The notes under the pieces were generated by a model that searched no databases, had not been told where the DNA came from, and was given only the letters and a program-made list of their open reading frames with translations. Shown here in pieces: positions 1 through 7,561 of a stretch of DNA of 64,000 nt. This stretch comes from DATKPA01 sp051955985 (GTDB lineage: Bacteria > Planctomycetota > Phycisphaerae > WQYP01). Both the position numbers and the translations under genes were made by a program. The stretch spans positions 1 through 64,000 of the forward strand of contig JBQCGD010000039.1 in assembly GCA_051955985.1 (NCBI GenBank). The letters run 5' to 3'. Positions within the stretch are counted from its first letter, which is position 1. Each line of letters begins with the position of its first letter.

Positions 1-2
1 CC

Positions 3-449
3 TCCCTCGCCCCCGCCTACGACCTCCGCCTCTCCCAGGTCCTCGCCAACCTCCTCAAAAACGCCATCGAAGCCTCCCCAGAAACCACAACGGTACGAAT
101 CACCATCGCGACCGACGCCCCCAGCGCAGACGCCCCACCAATCGAAAATCGAAAATCAAAAATCGAAAATCTCCTCATCCACATCGAAGACTCCGGCGCC
201 GGCCTCCCCCCTACCCTCCTCCCCTCCCTCTTCACCCCCTTCGTCACCACCAAGCCCAAAGGCACCGGCCACGGCCTCGGCCTCGCCATCTCCCGCGAAC
301 TCGTCGCCTCCCTCCACGGCAACCTCACCCTCGAAAACCGCCAACCCCCCGCCACCGGCTGCCTCGCCACCATCACCCTCCCCCTCACGCCAAGCCCCCA
401 ACCCACCAGCCCCTCCCCCAATTACCAATTACCGTTTACCAATTACTAA
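3..449 (+). CDS. Sensor histidine kinase, C-terminal ATPase part (5' truncated by window edge)
   Basis: This is the last 148 residues of a two-component sensor kinase; the sensor and dimerisation domains lie outside the window. All ATP-lid motifs of the HATPase_c fold are visible in order: N box ANLLKNAIEAS, G1 box IEDSGAGLP, F box LFTPFVTTK and G2 box GTGHGLGLA. It phosphorylates a partner regulator, almost certainly the NtrC-type gene that starts 18 bases after its stop. Oddly, residues IENRKSKIEN between the N and G1 boxes are encoded by a heptamer tandem repeat (140-171). The C-terminal tail NYQLPFTNY is encoded by a second heptamer repeat that contains the stop codon. No in-frame stop occurs upstream to the window edge. 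Confidence 0.9.
   Translation, partial: SLAPAYDLRLSQVLANLLKNAIEASPETTTVRITIATDAPSADAPPIENRKSKIENLLIHIEDSGAGLPPTLLPSLFTPFVTTKPKGTGHGLGLAISRELVASLHGNLTLENRQPPATGCLATITLPLTPSPQPTSPSPNYQLPFTNY
140..171. repeat. Heptamer tandem repeat, unit AATCGAA, 4.6 copies
   Basis: Units of seven bases (AATCGAA, AATCGAA, AATCAAA, AATCGAA, AATC) lie inside the sensor kinase reading frame, in the loop between the N and G1 boxes. The frame is preserved. Confidence 0.8.
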
Positions 450-454
450 TTACC
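420..454. repeat. Heptamer tandem repeat, unit AATTACC, 5 copies
   Basis: Five seven-base units (AATTACC, AATTACC, GTTTACC, AATTACT, AATTACC) span the end of the sensor kinase. The kinase stop TAA at 447-449 falls inside it. A relative of this family lies at 58320-58347. Confidence 0.8.
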
Positions 455-467
455 CACGGCCAGCCCC

Positions 468-1946
468 ATGACCACCCTCCACCCCCAACCCCAAGAAGCC
501 CCCACCATGACCGAACCTGCCACCCCCGCGCGCCTCCTCCTCGTCGACGACGACCCCCTCATCGTCAACTCCCTCTCCGAATTCCTCAAACTCGAAGGCT
601 ACGCCGTCGACACCGCCTCCGACGGAACGCAAGCCATCGAACTCCTCGCCGCCAACCGCTACAACCTCGTCCTCACCGACGTCAACATGCCCCGCACCAA
701 CGGACTCGAACTCCTCCGCAAAATCCGCAACCACTACCCCGACGTCGTCGTCCTCGTCATCACCGGCTACGGCACCATCGAAAACGCCGTCGAAGCCGTC
801 AAAATGGGCGCCTTCGAATACCTCACCAAACCCATCATCGACGACGAAATCCGCGTCACCATCCAGAAAGCCCTCAAACAACAAACTCTCCTCTCCGAAA
901 ACTACCTCCTCAAACAACAGCTCGGCATGCGCTACGGCCTCGACAACATCGTCGGCCATGACTACAAAATGCTCAAAATCTTCGACCTCGTCGAAGCCGT
1001 CGCTGATTCCAAAACCACCGTCCTCATGACCGGCGAGTCCGGCACCGGCAAGTCCCTCATCGCCCGCGCCATCCACCACCGCTCCCCGCGCTCCGCCAAA
1101 CCCTTCGTCGAAGTCTCCTGCGGCTCCATCCCCGAAACACTCCTCGAATCCGAACTCTTCGGCCACGTCAAAGGCTCCTTCACCGGCGCTACCTACGACA
1201 AACAAGGCCGCTTCCTCGCCGCCGACGGCGGCACCCTCTTCCTCGACGAAATCAACTCCGCCTCCCCCGCCTTCCAGGTCAAACTCCTCCGCGTCCTCCA
1301 GGAAAAAAAATTCGAACCCGTCGGCTCCAACCAGACCATCACCGTCGACGTCCGCGTCATCCTCGCCTCCAACCAGGACCTCGCCAAACTCGTCGCCGAA
1401 CACCAGTTCCGACAGGACCTCTACTACCGCATCAACGTCGTCAACATCCAGCTCCCCCCCCTCCGCCACCGCCTCGGCGACATCCCCCTCCTCGCCGATG
1501 CCTTCCTCAAAAAACTCACCGCCGAAATCAACCGCAAAGTCACCGGCTTCACCCCCGAAGCCATCGACCTCATGCGCCGCTACACCTGGCCCGGCAATGT
1601 CCGCGAACTCGAAAACGCCATCGAACGCGCCGTCGTCCTCACCAAACGCCCACTCATCACCCCCGAAGACCTCCCCCAGCAACTCCTCGACGCCGTCGAC
1701 AACTTCGGCTCCCCCGACAAATCCACCTCCCCCGCCACCGACGCCAAAACCGGCGAACTCCTCTGGGACGGCTCCCCCCTCCACGCCGCACTCGAAGCCC
1801 CCGAAAAAGCCATCCTCCTCGCCGCACTCAAAGCCAACCACTGGAACCGCCAGCTCACCGCCGAAAAACTCGACATCAACCGCACCACCCTCTACAAAAA
1901 AATGAAACGCTACGGCCTCGACCTCCCCGACGGCCTCACCGAATAA
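468..1946 (+). CDS. NtrC-family sigma-54-dependent response regulator
   Basis: This is a 492-residue transcription activator acting on sigma-54 promoters, the likely partner of the upstream kinase. The receiver domain (about residues 20-135) has the acidic pocket VDDDP and phospho-acceptor Asp in LVLTDVNMP. The AAA+ domain (about 160-395) has Walker A GESGTGKS and Walker B GGTLFLDEI. A Fis-type helix-turn-helix is at the C-terminus (LTAEKLDINRTTLYKKMKRY). The sigma-54 contact loop reads GSFTGA instead of the usual GAFTGA. Met at 510 is an equally plausible start (MTEPATPARLLLVDDDP), since neither start has a good ribosome site. The coding strand is extremely C-rich at third positions. Confidence 0.93.
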   Translation: MTTLHPQPQEAPTMTEPATPARLLLVDDDPLIVNSLSEFLKLEGYAVDTASDGTQAIELLAANRYNLVLTDVNMPRTNGLELLRKIRNHYPDVVVLVITGYGTIENAVEAVKMGAFEYLTKPIIDDEIRVTIQKALKQQTLLSENYLLKQQLGMRYGLDNIVGHDYKMLKIFDLVEAVADSKTTVLMTGESGTGKSLIARAIHHRSPRSAKPFVEVSCGSIPETLLESELFGHVKGSFTGATYDKQGRFLAADGGTLFLDEINSASPAFQVKLLRVLQEKKFEPVGSNQTITVDVRVILASNQDLAKLVAEHQFRQDLYYRINVVNIQLPPLRHRLGDIPLLADAFLKKLTAEINRKVTGFTPEAIDLMRRYTWPGNVRELENAIERAVVLTKRPLITPEDLPQQLLDAVDNFGSPDKSTSPATDAKTGELLWDGSPLHAALEAPEKAILLAALKANHWNRQLTAEKLDINRTTLYKKMKRYGLDLPDGLTE

Positions 1947-1999
1947 CCAACCTCCGCCCAGACAAAACCCTCCTCCAACAATTGTCCATCCGCCAACGC

Positions 2000-2027
2000 T
2001 TGCGTCGTCGCGGACCATGCATATAAC
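2000..2027 (+). promoter_or_regulatory. Candidate sigma-70 promoter upstream of the 2243 gene
   Basis: TTGCGT at 2000-2005, a 16-base spacer, then TATAAC at 2022-2027. It lies about 215 bases before the start at 2243. A second possible -10 (TACAAT, 2140-2145) is nearer but has no matching -35. The rest of the 1947-2242 gap shows nothing else recognisable. Confidence 0.3.
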
Positions 2028-2242
2028 AAATTGCACCCCGTCCCCCACCCGCCCCTCGACGATGACATTCTGCTTTCACCCGCCCCCATATCCCGCGCAA
2101 AAACTTGCGGTCCCCCGCCCTCCCCGACGCGTGAATCTGTACAATACGATCCACACTTCTTCTATATCCGTCACTCCGAATCACCGCGGCCGCGACCATC
2201 GCCCCGCTTCTTGTCCATAGCACTTACACAGGAGCCCCCCAC

Positions 2243-3061
2243 ATGTCGTACGCCGATACCTGGAAAGCCGCCAAAACCAAGTACGAAAACGACACCAAAT
2301 CCAAGAAACCCAGCGACAAATTCATGGGCGTCTTCCGCAAATCCAGCGGCATCGAAACCGCCTGCAAAGACCTCGACACCGCCCTCGCCAAAGGCGACAC
2401 CGCCGGCGGAAAAAAAGCCCTCGCCGCCCTCCAGTCCGCTGGCTCCTCCTACCTCAAAACCCTCGACACCGCCATGAAATCCGAAAACGCCCTCAAATCC
2501 ACCAACTCCAGCACCCTCGCCGCCGCCCTCAAAAACATCATGGCCGACGCCACCGAAAAAACCACCCACCTCAACTCCATGACCGTCGAACAGGCCGTCG
2601 GACCCGCCCTCTTCAAAACCGTCACCGGCGTCGGCCTCCAAAGCTCCGCCGCCGTCAAGGCCTTCTGCCTCAACCACGAGTTCCTCTTCGATTACGGCAC
2701 CGGCACCCACTCCGACGCTCTCAAAAAACTCCAGGATCGCGCCAAAACCAAAATGTCCCAATACAACACCTGCTACAACCTCCTCAAAAGCATGAAAGAC
2801 CGCCAGATGAAAAAAGGCGATGCCATCGCCAGCGTCCACAAGCTCCTCGATGAAATGGTCGGCCTCATCGCCCCCATGAACGAAGGCCTCCAATACTGCA
2901 TCATGATGTGGTCCGACCACCAGCAAAAAGCCGTCGCCACCAAGCCCTCCGTCAAAGACGCACTCCTCAAATCCGACGAATGGAAAATCCTCGCCAAAAT
3001 CGCCCCCGAAATCGAAGACGACATGGCCGACCTCCAAAACTCCATCGGCAAACTCCAGTAA
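2243..3061 (+). CDS. Hypothetical soluble helical protein
   Basis: A 272-residue protein that I do not recognise. It starts at ATG 2243 after a good ribosome site (AGGAG, about 2229-2234). It has no signal peptide or membrane segment and is rich in Lys, Asp, Ala and Thr, with long predicted helices (for example DMADLQNSIGKLQ at the end). It contains only three Cys and no recognisable catalytic motif. A 13-bp hairpin directly follows the stop and probably ends the transcript, so the gene looks monocistronic. The composition suggests a cytoplasmic helical-bundle protein. A role as a structural or chaperone-like protein is only a guess. Confidence 0.75.
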   Translation: MSYADTWKAAKTKYENDTKSKKPSDKFMGVFRKSSGIETACKDLDTALAKGDTAGGKKALAALQSAGSSYLKTLDTAMKSENALKSTNSSTLAAALKNIMADATEKTTHLNSMTVEQAVGPALFKTVTGVGLQSSAAVKAFCLNHEFLFDYGTGTHSDALKKLQDRAKTKMSQYNTCYNLLKSMKDRQMKKGDAIASVHKLLDEMVGLIAPMNEGLQYCIMMWSDHQQKAVATKPSVKDALLKSDEWKILAKIAPEIEDDMADLQNSIGKLQ

Positions 3062-3069
3062 CCCCACAC

Positions 3070-3100
3070 CATGTCTGGCGGCCCCCCGCCGCCAGGCATG
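3070..3100 (+). terminator. Strong hairpin after the 2243 gene
   Basis: CTGGCGGC (3075-3082), loop CCCCC, GCCGCCAG (3088-3095), extended by CATG/CATG and one G-T pair to a 13-bp stem. It begins 9 bases after the stop codon. No T-run follows, so termination efficiency is uncertain. Confidence 0.55.
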
Positions 3101-3208
3101 GCTCTCCCCGGACGATGCCCCTGCCCCAAAAACAAAAGCCCGGCGGCTACCGCCGCCACGGTGAACCCCCCTTTCACGCAGGCCGCCTCCCATCCCGTAC
3201 ACCAAAAA

Positions 3209-3237
3209 TTGACGTTAGGAATAAGTAAGGGTATACT
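3209..3237 (+). promoter_or_regulatory. Strong sigma-70-like promoter for the dGTPase transcript
   Basis: TTGACG at 3209-3214, a 17-base spacer, and TATACT at 3232-3237, close to consensus. A transcript from about 3244 would carry a leader of roughly 370 bases before the dGTPase start at 3616. That leader includes the 52-bp direct repeat. An in-frame ATG at 3268 also lies just downstream. Confidence 0.55.
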
Positions 3238-3357
3238 GCCACGGCGAAAAAATCGGGGGGCACGCTCATGCAAATACCCACCTCTGGCACCGCGACGGTC
3301 ACGGAGCGCCCATCTCCCGCTCCCCCCACCGGCCAGCCGCTCTTCTCTCCCCCCAAC

Positions 3358-3497
3358 AACTTGATCACCTTCGGCTGGCGCTATCAAAAACGCGGTTCCA
3401 AAACCTCCGAACTTGATCATCTTCGACGGACGCCCCCAAAAACGCGGTTTTCAAACCTCCAACTTGATCACCTTCGGCGGACGCCATCAAAAACCCC
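3358..3497. repeat. 51/52-bp direct tandem repeat, about 2.7 copies
   Basis: Units begin at 3358, 3410 and 3461, each with the core AACTTGATCA(C/T)CTTCG followed by a purine-rich CAAAAACGCGGTT segment. They lie between the promoter at 3209 and the dGTPase start. Units are contiguous with no unique spacers, so this is not a CRISPR array. Confidence 0.8.
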
Positions 3498-3615
3498 GAT
3501 CCCCCACAATTCCTACCGGAGCAATAGGCAATCCCCACCCGCCCGCACCCCTCTTGCCAATCTCTTCCCGCGACATGTTCCCCTCACCCCCAACCCCCCA
3601 TTAAAATCCCCCTCC

Positions 3616-4935
3616 ATGCCCATGTCCTGGCCACACCTCCTCTCCGACCTCCGCTTCGCCCGCCGCGAAGGCGACCCCCCTAAAACCCCCGCCGGCGACT
3701 CCTTCCGCTCCCCCTTCGAAACCGACTTCGACCGCATCGTCTACTCCGGTCCCTTCCGCCGCCTCTCCCGCAAAACCCAGGTCCACCCCATGGCCATGAA
3801 CGACCAGGTCCACACCCGCCTCACCCACTCCCTCGAAGTCGCCAGCGTCGGCCGCTCCCTCGGTCACCGCCTCGGCAAATTCCTCCGCGCCCGCAACGAC
3901 ATCCCCGACGGCCGCGAAGCCGACATCGTCTGGATCATCCAGGCCGCCTGCCTCGCCCACGACATCGGCAACCCCCCCTTCGGTCACGCCGGCGAATACG
4001 CCATCCGCGAATGGGTCAAAGGACACCCCGACGAAGTCTTCGGAAACCTCCCCGTTTCCGACGGCCTCCGCGCCGACTGGGAAATCTTCGAAGGCAACGC
4101 CCAGGGCTTCCGCATCGCCGCTCGCGGCGACAACCCCGCCGCCGGCTATCTCCGCCTCACCTTCGCCACCCTCGGCGCCATGATCAAATACCCCTGGGAC
4201 TCCACCGACCCCCGCGCCCGCCAGCGCGGCAAATTCAATGTCTTCTCCTCCGAACGCGAGATGTTCTGGGAAATGGCCGAACGCATGGGACTGAACATGG
4301 GCGGCGCACGTGGCGTCGTCCGCCACCCCCTCTCCTTCCTCTCCGAAGCCGCCGACGACATCTGCTACCGCATCCTCGACCTCGAAGACGCCGCCGAACT
4401 CGGCATCCTCGAGGAACGCCGTGTGCGCGAAATCCTCCTCTCCATGTTCGAGTCCGCCAGTTACCAGGGCGCCCCCGTCGCCGTCCTGCGCGGCGAGGCC
4501 ATCCAGGCCCTCATCAACGGCGTCTGGCGCGTCTTCGAACGCGACTACCCGCGCATCATGAACGGAGATCGCGAGGAAGACCTCAAGAGCAGCCTCGAAC
4601 CGTCCCTCCTCGAAGCCGTCGAAAAGATCAAACGCGCCTACACCGAGATCTTCGCCGACCGCACCAAGGTCGCCGCCGAACTCGGCGCCTACAAGACCCT
4701 CGGACGCATCATCAAGGCCGTCTGCTTCGCCACCCGCCGCCTCGCCGCGGCGAAAAATTACCGGGAATGCGGCTTCCTCGCACAACGCTGCCTCGAACTC
4801 GCCTGGGGCGAACGCTACGCCGTCGAAAACGAGGCACGACCCTACGAGTGGTGGCTCCACCAGGTCATGGATTATGTCTCCGGCCTCACCGACAACTACT
4901 CCCGGCAGTTGTCCCGCGAGATCGAGGGAACCTGA
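3616..4935 (+). CDS. dgt: Deoxyguanosinetriphosphate triphosphohydrolase-like protein (HD domain)
   Basis: Hydrolyses dNTPs to deoxynucleosides and triphosphate in the cytoplasm (family knowledge). The HD-domain metal ligands are visible: His in RLTHSLEVASVGRSLG, the HD pair in AHDIGNPPFGHAGE, and a later Asp in EAADDICYRILDLEDA. The N-terminal signature FRSPFETDFDRIVYSGPFRR is typical of the family. The 439-residue length from ATG 3616 fits. The frame stays open back to ATG 3268, but those 116 extra residues are low-complexity and encode the 52-bp repeat, so they are probably leader sequence. Met 3622 is another option. Downstream, 4936-5173 holds an AT-richer stretch and no gene. Confidence 0.9.
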   Translation: MPMSWPHLLSDLRFARREGDPPKTPAGDSFRSPFETDFDRIVYSGPFRRLSRKTQVHPMAMNDQVHTRLTHSLEVASVGRSLGHRLGKFLRARNDIPDGREADIVWIIQAACLAHDIGNPPFGHAGEYAIREWVKGHPDEVFGNLPVSDGLRADWEIFEGNAQGFRIAARGDNPAAGYLRLTFATLGAMIKYPWDSTDPRARQRGKFNVFSSEREMFWEMAERMGLNMGGARGVVRHPLSFLSEAADDICYRILDLEDAAELGILEERRVREILLSMFESASYQGAPVAVLRGEAIQALINGVWRVFERDYPRIMNGDREEDLKSSLEPSLLEAVEKIKRAYTEIFADRTKVAAELGAYKTLGRIIKAVCFATRRLAAAKNYRECGFLAQRCLELAWGERYAVENEARPYEWWLHQVMDYVSGLTDNYSRQLSREIEGT

Positions 4936-5173
4936 CGGGGAAATGTAACGACCGCCGCGCCGCCAGGGGGAACCACGAAAATTCCGATTTTTCCAGAAGC
5001 ATTTGCGCGACCCCCGCCCGGAAGACCAACGTCAAAATGCATGTAATTTACAGTGTTTTTGCAACTACTCGGTTACATTTTCATATCCAAACGTCGATAA
5101 TGATCCGGACTGGCCGGGATTCTCATCAGGTCATCTCGGAGGCGGCCAGCGTGCTTTAACTCAGGAGCCTGCC

Positions 5174-6124
5174 ATGTGCCGTATCAGACCCCGTGCCTTC
5201 ACCCTCATCGAACTCCTCGTCGTCGTCGCCATCATCGCCGTCCTCATCGCCATCCTCCTGCCCTCCCTCGGACGCGCACGGGAGAACGCCAAAAAAACCG
5301 CCTGCCTCGCCAACGTCCGCGCCCTCGCCCAGGCCGCCACCACCTATGCCAGCATGGAAAGCAACTACGTCGTCCCCGCCGCTGTCGTCTATCACAACGG
5401 AGCGCAAACCGACCTCGGCTTCTTCGCCATGCTCGCCGAAGGCGTCCTCACCAACCCCAAACTCGCCTCCACCGGAACCACCGCCATGCCCGCGCTCTCG
5501 ATGCGGTCCGTCTTCGTCTGCCCCTCCACCGTCCTCTTCGATGCCTCCAGCACCTCAAACCAGGTGGCAACCAGCCCGCCCTGGGGCCACGACGGATACT
5601 GGCAGGGAGTCTCGCAGAACTGGGACAGTGCTCTGAACGTCCTCCCCGGTGGCGGCGGCAACAGCGCAGCCAACGCAAACGCCCTCCTCGTCCAGTCTTC
5701 CTACGGCATCAACGGTGGCAACTCCAGCACCCTCACCCCTTGCCAGTTCACCACGGATAAACCCTTCAGCAACATCTACGACGGGATGAACGGCCGAAAA
5801 ATGAGCAGCTTCAACGCGGCCTCCGACCTCGTCTTCATGTATGACGGCTTGACCCAGTTGAACCCCACCGCCAGCGCCTCCGCCGGCACCATTCCACGCC
5901 GCATCGCCGGCCGGCACGGACAGCCCAGCGGTAATGTGAACCCGGCGCTCACCGGACAGGTGAACATCGCCTTCTTCGACGGCCACGCCGAAACAATCGA
6001 CCGCAGCAAGTGCCCGACCGACCAGACGGAATGGCCTTCCGGTTCCACCAATCCAGGCCCGTCGCTCCAGAAAAAACGCACCTTGCATCCGACGCCCTAC
6101 TGGCGCGTGGACGAGACCGAATAA
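5174..6124 (+). CDS. Prepilin-type N-terminal methylation domain protein with DUF1559-like C-terminus
   Basis: A type IV pilin/pseudopilin-like protein of 316 residues, processed by prepilin peptidase and held in the cytoplasmic membrane. The leader is followed by FTLIELLVVVAIIAVLIAIL, with the conserved Glu at position 5 of the mature form. The C-terminal IAFFDGHAET resembles the H-X9-DG motif common in planctomycete pseudopilins. The residue gap from the preceding His is about 20 rather than 9. The start at 5174 is fixed by AGGAG at 5163-5167. Such proteins are often present in many copies per planctomycete genome. The specific role is unknown. It converges with the GH28 gene, leaving 21 bases between them. 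Confidence 0.88.
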   Translation: MCRIRPRAFTLIELLVVVAIIAVLIAILLPSLGRARENAKKTACLANVRALAQAATTYASMESNYVVPAAVVYHNGAQTDLGFFAMLAEGVLTNPKLASTGTTAMPALSMRSVFVCPSTVLFDASSTSNQVATSPPWGHDGYWQGVSQNWDSALNVLPGGGGNSAANANALLVQSSYGINGGNSSTLTPCQFTTDKPFSNIYDGMNGRKMSSFNAASDLVFMYDGLTQLNPTASASAGTIPRRIAGRHGQPSGNVNPALTGQVNIAFFDGHAETIDRSKCPTDQTEWPSGSTNPGPSLQKKRTLHPTPYWRVDETE

Positions 6125-6145
6125 CAGGGAAATTGGGCACAACAA

Positions 6146-7474
6146 TCAGGGAAGCGATTCTCCGGCACCGGTGCCGCTCCCCTTGCTGGAAACCGTATCA
6201 ATGCCCGTAACCTCCGCGTCCCCCGTCACAACAGGCTTGCCGCTTTTGGCCGTGAGGTGCGCATCCGAAAAGACGATCCCCTTGGCGTGCGCAATCTCCA
6301 TCGGCTTGCTGGCGCCGATCTTGATGTGGGTGAGGGTGACATTGTCGATCGGCTGCTCGGGGAGCCCCACGATCGAGCCCGCGCTCAGCGCGCCCGTGGC
6401 GGAAAAGTTGGTCACGCGTATGTCCTTCCAGACCGGCGTCGAAGCCGTGACGGCCGCCGGCTTATCCGACATGGCGTTCTTCGGAATGATCGGGAAATAG
6501 CTCGCGAACCAGATGGGATATTTCACGTCATGCATCTTGATGTTGTCGTACGCAAGGTGCTCGCAGGTGCCGCCCCGCCCGCGCTCCGACCGCAGCCGGA
6601 TGCCGTACTGGGTGTATTCAAAGGTGCAGTTCGAGACGCTGAGATCGCGCAGGCACCCCGACGTCTGGTTGCCGACAAGAATCCCCTTCCCGTGCTGGAT
6701 GGTGCAATCCGTGATGGCAATGTTGCTGCATTCCGGTTTCTCAGGCGAGCCGTCGCCGGTGGGATTGATCACAATGTCTTCTTCGCCGACATCGAAGGTC
6801 GAATGCGTGATCGCGAAGTTGTGCCCGGAGATGGCCAGCCCGTCCGTATTGGGCGAGTCCTCGGGGGCCGACGCGCGGATGTGATCGACCGTCACATCCC
6901 TACAGCCGGCGAGAACGACGGCGGTGCTGGGAGAATTGGCGATCGTGATGTTTTCAAGAAGCACGCGCTGCGAGTTCGAGATATCGAACATGAACGGCCG
7001 CCGCGGCTGGGACGACGATTTGGAGTACCCTTTCCACCACGGCTCGCCGCTGCCGTTGATCACGCCTTCGCCCGTGATGGCGAAGTCATGGCACCCGCGG
7101 GCGGTGAGGAGATCCGCGTGCCGCGAGGTGTGGACGGGAAAATCTTCCGGATTGGGGGAGAAAAGAAGCGTGGCTCCTTTTTCGACGCGCAGTTCGATGT
7201 TGCTGGTCAGCGAAACCGGGCCGGTGAGAAACGTGTTCCCGCCCGCTTCCCCCGCAGGCACGAGAACAACGCCGCCGCCGGCCTTCGAAGCGGCGGAGAC
7301 CGCCTGCTTGATCGCGTCGCCGCACGGGGTCTGGTGATCGCCAACGGCGCCGAAATCGGTGATGGCGAAAATGCGGCCCGGAATCTTGGGCCGCTGCACC
7401 GCCGGTGGCGCCGCGGCGGCAGCGAATGTCGCGGTTGCAATAAGGGCGGTAACGACTGCGGCGCGGACGGCCAT
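6146..7474 (-). CDS. Secreted glycoside hydrolase family 28 (polygalacturonase-like)
   Basis: A parallel beta-helix pectinase homologue, 442 residues. The start at 7474 is chosen because GGAGG stands 7 bases upstream and it yields a clean signal peptide (MAVRAAVVTALIATATFAAA). The GH28 N-terminal ITDFGAVGD is present, as are the NTDG motif, the HGKG histidine region and the GRGG segment after GIRLRSER. The usual second and third catalytic Asp pair (GDD) is replaced here by GEED, and the Arg-x-Lys of RIK reads Arg-x-Arg. Activity or substrate may therefore differ from classical polygalacturonases. An upstream in-frame Met at 7543 has no ribosome site. Confidence 0.85.
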   Translation of the reverse strand: MAVRAAVVTALIATATFAAAAAPPAVQRPKIPGRIFAITDFGAVGDHQTPCGDAIKQAVSAASKAGGGVVLVPAGEAGGNTFLTGPVSLTSNIELRVEKGATLLFSPNPEDFPVHTSRHADLLTARGCHDFAITGEGVINGSGEPWWKGYSKSSSQPRRPFMFDISNSQRVLLENITIANSPSTAVVLAGCRDVTVDHIRASAPEDSPNTDGLAISGHNFAITHSTFDVGEEDIVINPTGDGSPEKPECSNIAITDCTIQHGKGILVGNQTSGCLRDLSVSNCTFEYTQYGIRLRSERGRGGTCEHLAYDNIKMHDVKYPIWFASYFPIIPKNAMSDKPAAVTASTPVWKDIRVTNFSATGALSAGSIVGLPEQPIDNVTLTHIKIGASKPMEIAHAKGIVFSDAHLTAKSGKPVVTGDAEVTGIDTVSSKGSGTGAGESLP

Positions 7475-7561
7475 GGCGATTCCTCCGATGAATTCGGCGT
7501 GAGAAAGGAATCGTAACATAGGGGCGCATCGCGAATTTGTCACGGGACGGCGAACTGCAGG

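Noticed and set aside
450..2048. Long minus-strand frame of 532 codons opposite the response regulator
   Set aside because: Its Gly/Glu/Val/Phe/Asp-only composition is the mirror of a C-ending codon gene; the plus-strand protein has full NtrC motifs.
3358..3497. Possible CRISPR array
   Set aside because: Units of 51-52 bp are contiguous with diverged copies and no unique spacers; no cas genes nearby.
3268..3615. N-terminal extension of the dGTPase
   Set aside because: Residues are low-complexity and encode the DNA repeat; the family begins near the Met at 3616. Kept only as a possibility in the dGTPase entry.
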